A stretch of DNA of 36,272 bases from UMGS172 sp045546555 (GTDB lineage Bacteria > Bacillota > Clostridia > Oscillospirales > Acutalibacteraceae): positions 1 to 36,272 of the forward strand of contig JAZQCY010000060.1 of assembly GCA_045546555.1 (NCBI GenBank), written 5' to 3'. The translations under genes and the position numbers were made by a program. Position 1 is the stretch's first letter; every line of letters begins with the position of its first letter. The notes under the pieces were generated by a model that searched no databases, was not told the origin of the DNA, and saw only the letters and a program-made list of their open reading frames with translations. Shown here piece by piece: positions 24,251 to 31,374 of the stretch.

Positions 24251-24287
24251 CAAAACCGCAACAGATGACTGTTGCGGTTTTGCTTTT
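24251..24287 (+). terminator. Intrinsic terminator
   Basis: CAAAACCGCAACAG and CTGTTGCGGTTTTG form a perfect 14-base-pair stem with an ATGA loop, followed by CTTTTG. It starts two bases after the MBL stop codon. Confidence 0.9.
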
Positions 24288-24339
24288 GCATAAAAGCGGT
24301 ACAAAATGTAAAAATTGTATTTATATTTTAAAAAGACAA

Positions 24340-24368
24340 TACAGTGCAAAAAATAATCGTATAGTGCA
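24340..24368 (+). promoter_or_regulatory. Direct repeats upstream of the GH16 promoter
   Basis: TACAGTGCA (24340-24348) and TATAGTGCA (24360-24368) are spaced 20 bases apart and end directly at the -35 box. The position suits an activator of the AraC or similar class. The cognate regulator is unknown. Confidence 0.42.
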
Positions 24369-24397
24369 TTTACAATGCAAATTTGCGAATGTATAAT
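24369..24397 (+). promoter_or_regulatory. Promoter for the GH16 pair
   Basis: TTTACA (24369-24374), 17 bases, perfect TATAAT (24392-24397), 42 bases before the TTG start. Confidence 0.78.
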
Positions 24398-24439
24398 AGG
24401 ATTATAAACTGTATGCTTTTTGGAAAGGAGCACTTTATC

Positions 24440-26203
24440 TTGAAAAAACTTTCATTCATTCTTTGCATTGTTTTATTACTGTCGATATTTGTCGGATGCT
24501 CGGGCGACTCGGGCGATGGAGGCACCGCTTCAAGCGGTTCAACCGACAACGGCGATATCTTCTCCACCTCCGCCGTCAATTACGTGGCCGACGGAATGGC
24601 GGTCTACCGCATTATCCGTCCCGAAAACGGAACCGATGCCGAGATTGCGGCGGCTTCACTTGTGTTTAAGCAGTACCGCTCAGCACACGGAGTCAACATC
24701 AAAAACATGGCCGACTCCGAGGACGGCACCGACGTTTACGAGATCCTGCTCGGCAACACCAACCGTCCCGAAACGGTTAAGGCCAAGGAATGGCTTTTAA
24801 ACGACAAGGGCGGCCGTTATGACGACTACATAATCTGCACCATCGGCAAGAAGATCGTTATTTACGGCAACTCGGATACAGCCTTTACTGAGGCAGTCAA
24901 CTACTTTGTCCAAAACTTCCTTGCCGCTCCCCAAAGCGCAGGTATAAAGTATGTTTACGGTGCCGCAGGCAACTTTGCCGACGTCACCGTCAACGGTGTG
25001 ACCATCGGCAAGTTCTCGATCGTCCGTCCGCATTTCAACTCGTCCTACCTTACCTATGCCGAGCTTGAAAAGATGGTTGAGACCCTTTATCAGAAATCCG
25101 GCTTCAGGCCCAAATTTGTTGACGATACCGAGGTTGCAGAGGCCGAGTATGAGATAATCGTCGGCGACTGTCAGCGACCCAATGTGACAAAAATCGACAA
25201 CCGTGACGAATATAAGGTCACCGTTTCGGGCAAGAAGATATACATCAACGGCGGCTCACATCAGGCCACCACCATTGCCGTTTCGGAGCTTGCCAAAAAG
25301 CTCGGCAGTACAACAGCTCTGACCGATGCCGACAGCTTTTCGGGCTCTTATTCCGAGACCGTTAAGACCTACGACGCCGCCACCTATTATACCCCGAGAT
25401 TCTGGGATGATTTTGACGATATTACGGGTGACCACGTCAACGCCAACGGTCTTGACACCACTAAGTGGAAGCTGACCACCAGCACCTCTGCAGGTCACGG
25501 CGGCTACAAGGCCAAGAGAGCTACCGACCCCGATCACATTTTTGTTGCCGACGGTATGTTCCACATTTACCCCTATGCCGACCACGACAAAATGGAGTTC
25601 TACGGTGGCTTTCTTGAAACAAGCAACCTGATGCGCTTTACCTACGGCTATATCGAGTACAGTGCAAAAATCCCCGATGGTGCAGGCTTCTGGACGGCAA
25701 TTTGGCTCCGTTGCGGAGATTACTCGGGTCCTGCACGTCCCGAAATAGATATTGCCGAGTGCTTTGGCAACTCCAAATCCTTTGCCTTTAATATGCACAC
25801 CTGGCCCGGTAATGGTCCCGGCTCCGAGAATGTTACGCACACTTCTCTTGACGGCGGCAAATATCCCGACAAGAAAAAGGTTTGCCCCGACGACGGCCGC
25901 TTTAACGACACCTTCCACACCTACGGAATGCTGTGGACACCCGAGGTGGTATACGCCACCTGCGACGGTGTGCCCTACTTCAAGTACAATATGGGTGACA
26001 AGGAGACCGATGCCTGGTGCTTCAGCCGGTTGATGAAGATCTGCATCTCGATGGCTGTCGGCTTTGAGACCCAGGGCGGCAACCCCTTGACTTTGAGTGA
26101 AGAGGTATGGAACACCAACGGAAGATACTATGTCGACTGGGTATATGTTTATCAGATCGACGACGGCAATCAGGTGATGTCCATAAACGACACCACCTGG
26201 TAA
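24440..26203 (+). CDS. GH16 glycoside hydrolase lipoprotein
   Basis: A 587-residue predicted cell-surface lipoprotein: LKKLSFILCIVLLLSIFVGC gives a lipobox with Cys 20, followed by a Gly/Ser-rich linker. Residues about 50-310 contain two copies of a small alpha/beta module with the motif YEI(L/I)(L/V)G(N/D) and a GKKI(V/Y)I segment, resembling the N-terminal modules of GH67/GH20-like enzymes. The GH16 jelly-roll follows (about 330-580). Its catalytic ExDxxE motif is Glu 435-Asp 437-Glu 440 (EIDIAE) and YGYIEYSAKIPDGAGFWTAIWL is typical of the family. GH16 enzymes cleave beta-1,3/1,4-glucans, galactans and related polymers; substrate not determinable. The TTG start is chosen because AAAGGAG lies 9 bases upstream and gives an ideal signal sequence; the in-frame upstream ATGs have none. 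Confidence 0.88.
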   Translation: MKKLSFILCIVLLLSIFVGCSGDSGDGGTASSGSTDNGDIFSTSAVNYVADGMAVYRIIRPENGTDAEIAAASLVFKQYRSAHGVNIKNMADSEDGTDVYEILLGNTNRPETVKAKEWLLNDKGGRYDDYIICTIGKKIVIYGNSDTAFTEAVNYFVQNFLAAPQSAGIKYVYGAAGNFADVTVNGVTIGKFSIVRPHFNSSYLTYAELEKMVETLYQKSGFRPKFVDDTEVAEAEYEIIVGDCQRPNVTKIDNRDEYKVTVSGKKIYINGGSHQATTIAVSELAKKLGSTTALTDADSFSGSYSETVKTYDAATYYTPRFWDDFDDITGDHVNANGLDTTKWKLTTSTSAGHGGYKAKRATDPDHIFVADGMFHIYPYADHDKMEFYGGFLETSNLMRFTYGYIEYSAKIPDGAGFWTAIWLRCGDYSGPARPEIDIAECFGNSKSFAFNMHTWPGNGPGSENVTHTSLDGGKYPDKKKVCPDDGRFNDTFHTYGMLWTPEVVYATCDGVPYFKYNMGDKETDAWCFSRLMKICISMAVGFETQGGNPLTLSEEVWNTNGRYYVDWVYVYQIDDGNQVMSINDTTW

Positions 26204-26235
26204 AATCGAAATAATCCCGTTAAGGAGGGAAAGCT

Positions 26236-27456
26236 ATGCCACTTTTTATAAACGATAAGGATATAAGGCAGTTTTCGTTTGTAAGAAAGCATTTCAATAT
26301 GTCTTATATGACATACGATGCGGTTCTGACTGTTGCCAAAAACTGCGGAATGCGTATTTTGGAGGACACCGTCAATAAGCCCCGTGAGTATGAGATAATC
26401 GTGGGCGACTGTGAACGTGGCGGCGTTAAGAAATTTGATGACCGTGATGCCTTTGAGATCCGCATTGAGGGTAAAAAGGTATTTTTGAACGGCGGAAGCT
26501 CGCCTGCCGTCACAATGGCGGTCTCCGAGTTCAGAAGGGTTTTAAAGGAAAAAGAGAACCTCACCGATGCCGATGGCTTTGTGGGCTCTTATGCCGAAGC
26601 CGCCAAAAACTATGATGATGAAACCTATTACAAGCCCGTTTTCTTTGACGAGTTTGACGATATTGAGGGTGACTTTGTCAGCCCCAACGGAATCGACACA
26701 AGAAAGTGGAATTTAAGAGGCGGAGACGGACATTCATCGTGGAGCTCCGAGGGTCACAACGGCGCACGCTGTGACCGCACCACCGACCCCAAGCGTGTTT
26801 ACGTAAAGGATTCCTTGTTCCAGGTGCACCCCTATCACGACAAGGAAAACAACGTGTACTACGGCGGTTTCTTGGAGTCCAACGGCAAGATGAAGTTCAC
26901 CTACGGCTTTGTTGAGATAAGTGCCAAGATACCCGACGGCCCGGGTTACTGGACTTCGCTTTGGCTTCGCTGTAACGACCGAAGTGGTCGTGTACGTCCC
27001 GAGATCGACGTAAACGAGTGCTTTGGCAACGGCGCAGGCGTCAATGCCAACCTGCACACCTGGCCGGGTGAGGATGCCGAACAGTACGGAATCAAGCACA
27101 CCCAGCTCAACCGTCAGGATTACTTTGATAGGCTTCATTGGTGTCCCGATGACAAGCGCTTCAGCGAGGATTTCCACACCTACGGTGTTTTGTGGACGCA
27201 CGACATTGCGTGGTTCACCTGCGACGGTGTGCCCTATTTCAAGTACAATATGGGCGACAAGGAGACCGACTTTGAATGCTTCGGCAAAAAGGTCTGGATC
27301 GTTATTTCCGAGGCGGTCGGCTTCAAATTGTCGGGAGACCCCATCAACAACACCCCCGAGCAATGGGCAAACAACAGCTCCTACTATGTTGACTGGTGCT
27401 ATCTGTATCAGATAAAGGACGGACAGCAGGTCATCGAGTTTATGGAGGAGAATTAA
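26236..27456 (+). CDS. GH16 glycoside hydrolase without signal peptide
   Basis: A 406-residue close paralogue of the C-terminal two thirds of the preceding protein. It starts with one copy of the alpha/beta module (RQFSFVRKHFN, YEIIVGDCERGG, GKKVFLNGG) and continues with a GH16 domain whose catalytic residues are Glu 256-Asp 258-Glu 261 (EIDVNE). It shares VPYFKYNMGDKETD and other blocks with the upstream enzyme. No signal peptide or lipobox is present, and AAGGAGGG sits right before the ATG, so the start is firm. It would be cytoplasmic, acting on imported oligosaccharides, or exported by a non-classical route. The gap of 32 bases implies one operon. Confidence 0.88.
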   Translation: MPLFINDKDIRQFSFVRKHFNMSYMTYDAVLTVAKNCGMRILEDTVNKPREYEIIVGDCERGGVKKFDDRDAFEIRIEGKKVFLNGGSSPAVTMAVSEFRRVLKEKENLTDADGFVGSYAEAAKNYDDETYYKPVFFDEFDDIEGDFVSPNGIDTRKWNLRGGDGHSSWSSEGHNGARCDRTTDPKRVYVKDSLFQVHPYHDKENNVYYGGFLESNGKMKFTYGFVEISAKIPDGPGYWTSLWLRCNDRSGRVRPEIDVNECFGNGAGVNANLHTWPGEDAEQYGIKHTQLNRQDYFDRLHWCPDDKRFSEDFHTYGVLWTHDIAWFTCDGVPYFKYNMGDKETDFECFGKKVWIVISEAVGFKLSGDPINNTPEQWANNSSYYVDWCYLYQIKDGQQVIEFMEEN

Positions 27457-27467
27457 CAAAATATAAG

Positions 27468-27506
27468 CAAAAAAACAAGGCGTTTTGAAACGCCTTGTTT
27501 TTTTGT
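27468..27506. terminator. Bidirectional intrinsic terminator
   Basis: AAAAACAAGGCGTTT pairs perfectly with AAACGCCTTGTTTTT around a two-base loop, with A-rich and T-rich flanks. It lies between the convergent GH16 and deacetylase genes. Confidence 0.92.
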
Positions 27507-27523
27507 TGTGTTATTTTTTACGC

Positions 27524-28360
27524 TTATACCCTTATTGTTTCGCCCGATTTTACCGAGAGGATTCTACTGCCCACCTTGAACCATATCTCGGTGTCGGTCG
27601 GGTTGGTTACAATGTGACCGTCAGCAGAAGTTTCAAGCTGATCATACTTTTCGGCATAGTCGAATATCTCGTCGTTGGTTGCATACCAGACGTCCGCCTT
27701 GCCCGATACGGCCCTCATAAAGTCTTCGATAATGTACCAATTGTTGTTGCCCTCAAAGGTGTAGGTGTGACCCCAAAGGTAGAACAAAAACGGATCTTCC
27801 TTGGGTGTGTCGGCCAAAAACCGTTCGGTCAGCTCCGGCAACCTCGGGTCGGCATGAGAGCAGGTGGCGTGAAGCGGTATAAGGCTCTTGGGGTATTCAT
27901 AGCTGTGGGTCGACTTGGCGGTGCGCATATATTTGAGCCCACACATTTTAACAACCTTGATGGTCTTTTCATCATACGGACCGTTGGGGATGACGTGACC
28001 CTTTATTACCCTGCCGAAAAGGTTTTCCAGTGTCTTACGGTCGGACAAAAGCTCGTGTGCTATCTCGGCCTCAGATGCATTCGTCAAGGTCGGGTGATGT
28101 GCCGAATGGGTGGCGATACTGCAAATGGGGTCAGAATACGTCGGCACAACGTCCTCATCTATCATTGCTCGCCAAACCTTGCCTTCGGGGTATACGTGGT
28201 CACGTGTGATAAAGCGTGCGCTGTTGAGGTTAAAGGTGCCCTTAACGCCGTACTTTTTCATCAGGGCGATCATCTCGATATCCTGCTGAACACCGTCGTC
28301 ATAGCTTAAAGTGACGGCCTTTCCCAAACCGCCCGGGTATCTCATAAACTTTCTTACCAT
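27524..28360 (-). CDS. Polysaccharide deacetylase-like protein (CE4/NodB-type), copy A
   Basis: A 278-residue NodB-homology protein. Motif 1 is VTLSYDDGVQQD with Asp 21/22, and the metal motif 2 is ATHSAHH (His 85, His 88/89). Further blocks are GTFNLNSARF and the C-terminal LWGHTYTFEGNNNW. CE4 enzymes remove N- or O-acetyl groups from chitin-like, peptidoglycan or xylan chains. No signal peptide is present, so this protein probably works on a soluble sugar inside the cell. It is a tandem paralogue of the upstream gene, separated by 13 bases. It ends at a shared terminator. Confidence 0.85.
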   Translation of the reverse strand: MVRKFMRYPGGLGKAVTLSYDDGVQQDIEMIALMKKYGVKGTFNLNSARFITRDHVYPEGKVWRAMIDEDVVPTYSDPICSIATHSAHHPTLTNASEAEIAHELLSDRKTLENLFGRVIKGHVIPNGPYDEKTIKVVKMCGLKYMRTAKSTHSYEYPKSLIPLHATCSHADPRLPELTERFLADTPKEDPFLFYLWGHTYTFEGNNNWYIIEDFMRAVSGKADVWYATNDEIFDYAEKYDQLETSADGHIVTNPTDTEIWFKVGSRILSVKSGETIRV

Positions 28361-28373
28361 CTTTGCCGCCTCC

Positions 28374-29210
28374 TTATCTCTTTACCGTTTCGCCGGGCTC
28401 GATGCTGAACACATCTCCCCAAATGCCGTCACGAAGCCAAATTTTCACGGCGGTGGGGTTATAGATTATCTTGCCGTCGGCAGAATATTTCAATCGGCTG
28501 AAGCTTCTGCAATAGCGGTAGATCTCCATATTGGTGGCGTACCACACATCATCGTGACCGCCCAGAAGCTCACAAAGCTCCTCCATACGCTCCCAATCGT
28601 TGCGCATATTGAACTCATAGGAATGACCCCAGATATAGAAAAGCTTTGCAGTGTCTTTGGGATTTAAGGGTTCATTCAGAAACTTATCGGCTAAATTAAA
28701 AATCTCGGAATTGGCATGATGGCAGGTAGGATGCCAGGTCAACCACTCGGTCGGCAACTGAAAACCTAAGGTGCTTTTGGTGGTACGGCTATAGTAAATA
28801 CCGGCTGTACGGCAGCACTCAATTACGCTATCACTGTATGTGCCCATCGGATATGCCATTCCATGCACCTCACAACCGAACAGGCTCTCAAGCTTCAGTC
28901 GGTCGGACACAAGCTCATTTAAAGCTACCGCAGGATCGCACTTTTCAAGATACGGGTGGGTGTAAGCGTGGCAGGCAACCTCAAACAAAGGGTCGGCATA
29001 AAGCTCCTTGGCCTCATTCTCAGACAGCTTTCTTGCGTTTTTACCGTCTTTTCCCGTCAAAAGTGCACCGTTAAGATTAAAGGTGGCTTTAAGTCCGTTT
29101 TTCTTGAAGATTTCGCAAAGACGGATGTCGGAATCCACGCCGTCGTCATAGCTGAAGGTCACTGCCTTCAGCTTGCCCTCAGGAAAATGTAACACATAAT
29201 AACAGCTCAT
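28374..29210 (-). CDS. Polysaccharide deacetylase-like protein (CE4/NodB-type), copy B
   Basis: A 278-residue paralogue of the next gene downstream, of equal length and colinear: VTFSYDDGVDSD (Asp 22/23), ATFNLNGALL, VACHAYTHPYL (His 81 and His 85), IWGHSYEFNMRNDW and DVWYATNMEIYRYC. It also lacks a signal peptide. The pair probably arose by tandem duplication, then diverged. GAGGATAAAA precedes the ATG, and the stop of the upstream Nudix gene is 11 bases away. All three are likely one transcription unit. Confidence 0.85.
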   Translation of the reverse strand: MSCYYVLHFPEGKLKAVTFSYDDGVDSDIRLCEIFKKNGLKATFNLNGALLTGKDGKNARKLSENEAKELYADPLFEVACHAYTHPYLEKCDPAVALNELVSDRLKLESLFGCEVHGMAYPMGTYSDSVIECCRTAGIYYSRTTKSTLGFQLPTEWLTWHPTCHHANSEIFNLADKFLNEPLNPKDTAKLFYIWGHSYEFNMRNDWERMEELCELLGGHDDVWYATNMEIYRYCRSFSRLKYSADGKIIYNPTAVKIWLRDGIWGDVFSIEPGETVKR

Positions 29211-29221
29211 TTTTATCCTCC

Positions 29222-29767
29222 TTAAAACAGACCCTTACGCTTCATTTCGGAAACTTTAAGCACCGCCGCCTGCGTTTTGGCATCCTTGATCTCACCCGAC
29301 ATTATCATATCAATAACCTTTTCGAGCGGGACTTTTTCAGCCTCTAAAAACTCGTCCTCGTCAAGGCTCTTTTCACCTTGGTGAAGCCCCTTTGCGGCAA
29401 ACATATAGATGATCTCACCGCAGTAGCCGGGGCTCGGATAAAGCTCACCGATGGGGATTATGGTGTCGGCGGTGGTGCCGGTCTCCTCCTTCAGCTCACG
29501 GATAGCGCCCAGCATAGGCTCCTCATCACCGTCACGCTTGCCTGCAGGTATTTCATAAATAACCTCACCGTACGGAAAGCGGAACTGCTTGACAAGATAC
29601 ACCTCGTCATTATCGGTCAGTGCAACAACGCAAACACCGCCGTTGTGCTCGACGACCTCCCTTATCGCCACCTTTCCGTCGGGCAAAAGCGCCTCGTCAA
29701 CACGCATATTGACGATCTTGCCACGGTACTTGTAGCATTGGGAGATGCTTTTTTCGGTCAGATTCAT
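29222..29767 (-). CDS. Nudix hydrolase, ADP-ribose pyrophosphatase-like
   Basis: A 181-residue Nudix enzyme, expected to split ADP-ribose or a related nucleoside diphosphate derivative. The Nudix box GX5EX7REUXEEXGU is complete: Gly 76, Glu 82, Arg 90-Glu 91-Leu 92, Glu 94-Glu 95, Gly 97. The preceding VKQFRFPYGEVIYEIPAG is typical of ADP-ribose pyrophosphatases (NudF group). The ATG at 29767 follows CGGAGTG; the frame opens upstream within a repeat but lacks a ribosome site. It is first in a minus-strand unit with the two deacetylases. Confidence 0.9.
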   Translation of the reverse strand: MNLTEKSISQCYKYRGKIVNMRVDEALLPDGKVAIREVVEHNGGVCVVALTDNDEVYLVKQFRFPYGEVIYEIPAGKRDGDEEPMLGAIRELKEETGTTADTIIPIGELYPSPGYCGEIIYMFAAKGLHQGEKSLDEDEFLEAEKVPLEKVIDMIMSGEIKDAKTQAAVLKVSEMKRKGLF

Positions 29768-29803
29768 AACATCACTCCGTTTTGAATACCTTAGTATAAA
29801 GAT

Positions 29804-29878
29804 GTCATTCTGAGGCATAGCCGAAGAATCTTAAAATTCACAAAAGATCCTTCACCGACTGCGTCGGTTCAGGATGAC
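29804..29878. repeat. Imperfect palindromic intergenic repeat
   Basis: A 75-base near-palindrome: GTCATTCTGA (29804-29813) with TCAGGATGAC (29869-29878), GAAGAATCTT (29823-29832) with AAGATCCTTC (29844-29853), and an internal CCGAC-TGC-GTCGG hairpin. It resembles the CATTCTGAG...CAGAATGAC intergenic repeats widespread in bacterial genomes and differs from the GTAG-footed units. It fills the space between divergent Nudix and M14 genes. Confidence 0.75.
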
Positions 29879-29894
29879 GGTTAAGGTGTTGCTT

Positions 29895-30797
29895 ATGGAT
29901 TCTATTATAAAACAAATCGATTATGATTACAACGGTTTTGAGGACATTTTACGAAAACTTTGCGAAAAGTATCCGTTTTTAAAATCGGGGTCGGCAGGCA
30001 AATCCGTTTTGGGTCGGGACATCAAGCTGTTGAGATTAGGCAAGGGCGCCGACTACATACTCTACACCGCCGCCATACACGGAAGTGAACGGCTTACCGC
30101 CACCGTTTTGTTGCGGTTTATTGAAGAACTTTGCGAGGCTGTAAAGGTCGGGGACAAGGTTGCAGGGGTGGATGCAAGGAGGGCGCTTTACGGCAAGGGG
30201 GTCATGTTTGTACCCGTCTGCAACCCCGACGGTTGCGAGATCGCCCTTAAAGGTGCAAAAGGGTGCGGTGATCTTGCACCACGGCTTTACAAGCTGTGCG
30301 GCGGTGACTTTACTCATTGGAACGCCAACGCCCGAGGCGTTGACCTGAACCACAACTTTGACGCAGGGTGGGACGAACTGCACCGCTTAGAGCGTGAGCA
30401 CGGGTTTTATGGCCCGGGGCCGACACGCTTTGGCGGCAGTAAGCCTCATTCCGAGCCCGAAACGGTGGCTTTGGTTGAGCTCTGCCAAAAGGTCAACATC
30501 CGCTACGTGATGTGCTTTCATTCGCAGGGCGAGGTCATTTATTGGGATTACAAAGGCATAAACACCCACCGTGGACACAAAATGGCCGAGATTTTTGCGG
30601 CCTCGTCGGGCTATGCGTTGGACGTCCCCACCACTTTGGCCGTGGGCGGAGGTTTTAAGGATTGGTTCATCGAGCACTTCCGCCGACCGGGGTTTACAAT
30701 AGAGCTTGGCAAGGGCAAAAACCCGTTGCCACCCACCGATTGCGAAAAGATATACACAAAGGTTAAAGAAATGATGATGCTGGGACTGCTTATGTAG
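29895..30797 (+). CDS. M14-family zinc carboxypeptidase
   Basis: A 300-residue metallo-carboxypeptidase of family M14, probably acting on peptidoglycan peptides (gamma-D-glutamyl-diamino acid type) or other peptides. Zinc ligands are His 62 and Glu 65 in AAIHGSERLTAT and a later His in CFHSQGEVIYWDY. Other signatures are PVCNPDGCEIA, WNANARGVDLNHNFD and the catalytic Glu in FTIELGKGKNPLPP. There is no signal peptide, suggesting a role in recycling inside the cell. The ATG at 29895 follows AAGGTG; an in-frame ATG at 29874 falls inside the palindromic repeat and is less likely. It stands alone and is followed by a repeat cluster. Confidence 0.88.
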   Translation: MDSIIKQIDYDYNGFEDILRKLCEKYPFLKSGSAGKSVLGRDIKLLRLGKGADYILYTAAIHGSERLTATVLLRFIEELCEAVKVGDKVAGVDARRALYGKGVMFVPVCNPDGCEIALKGAKGCGDLAPRLYKLCGGDFTHWNANARGVDLNHNFDAGWDELHRLEREHGFYGPGPTRFGGSKPHSEPETVALVELCQKVNIRYVMCFHSQGEVIYWDYKGINTHRGHKMAEIFAASSGYALDVPTTLAVGGGFKDWFIEHFRRPGFTIELGKGKNPLPPTDCEKIYTKVKEMMMLGLLM

Positions 30798-30848
30798 CGT
30801 TCCGCAAGGCACATTCAGCCGGCCGAAAGGCCAATTTAGCTTACTTTC

Positions 30849-31173
30849 GGGAGGGCGCAGAGGCCCTCCCCTACTTTGCGGAACGGATAAATCCGTTCCC
30901 TACGATTAAGGCTAAAGACACAATGTAGGGACCGACCTCCCGGGCGGTTCGCCGTAAGTCGGCTTGGCAGAATCCCTCCGTCTTTTTGCTTCGCAAAAAT
31001 CCACCCGCTTACTGCGGCGGCCCCCTCTGTCACTCCGTGACATCTCCCCATTTTATGGGGAGTCACCCTTTAGGCAAGGGAGGCTGCGTAGGGGCGATTC
31101 ACGAATCGCCCACCGTGAGTTGGCGGTCCGTCGTAAGTCGGCTTTGCGGACCGTCGAGGACGCCGATCCCTAC
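30849..31173. repeat. Cluster of GTAG-footed hairpin repeats
   Basis: The gene-free stretch 30798-31264 is mainly repeat units: GGGAGGGC-GCAGAG-GCCCTCCC plus CTAC (30849-30874), GGAACGGATAAATCCGTTCC plus CTAC (30880-30903), GTAGGGACCGAC (30925), TTTTTGC-TTC-GCAAAAA (30992-31008), GTCAC-TCC-GTGAC near 31030, and a paired element from GTAG (31088) to CTAC (31173) whose left hairpin equals that at 6558. Several units recur in a different order at 22955-23301. Beyond 31173 the sequence CCCCCAAGGGGG near 31210 is another small palindrome. I see no gene. Confidence 0.82.
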
Positions 31174-31264
31174 AAAAATCATAAAGCCCTTGTTGGGCAG
31201 GGAAGATCCCCCCAAGGGGGACGGCCTCTGTCAGAGGTTATCCCTGCCGCCGTTTGGGCAACCA

Positions 31265-31294
31265 AAAATAAAAAAGCTCCCTTTAAAGGGAGCT
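31265..31294 (-). terminator. Terminator of the GH13 gene
   Basis: AGCTCCCTTTAAAGGGAGCT (31275-31294) is a perfect palindrome, and on the minus strand it is followed by a run of U with one A. It lies 80 bases after the GH13 stop codon. Confidence 0.75.
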
Positions 31295-31368
31295 GTCACC
31301 GTAGGTGACTGGGGGAGTACTCCCACCGTCAAAGCCTTCGGCTTTGCCACCTCCCTCAAAGAGGGAGG
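31295..31368. repeat. Hairpin repeats in the GH13 3' region
   Basis: GTCACC-GTA-GGTGAC (31295-31309), AAAGCC-TTC-GGCTTT (31331-31345) and CCTCCCTC-AAA-GAGGGAGG (31350-31368) follow one another. Related hairpins occur near 23230-23275. In minus-strand transcripts they form the 3' untranslated region of the GH13 gene. Confidence 0.65.
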
Positions 31369-31374
31369 CTATAT

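Noticed and set aside
22955..31173. CRISPR array in the repeat clusters
   Set aside because: Units are palindromes of differing sequence without regular 30-40 base unique spacers, and no cas gene is present.
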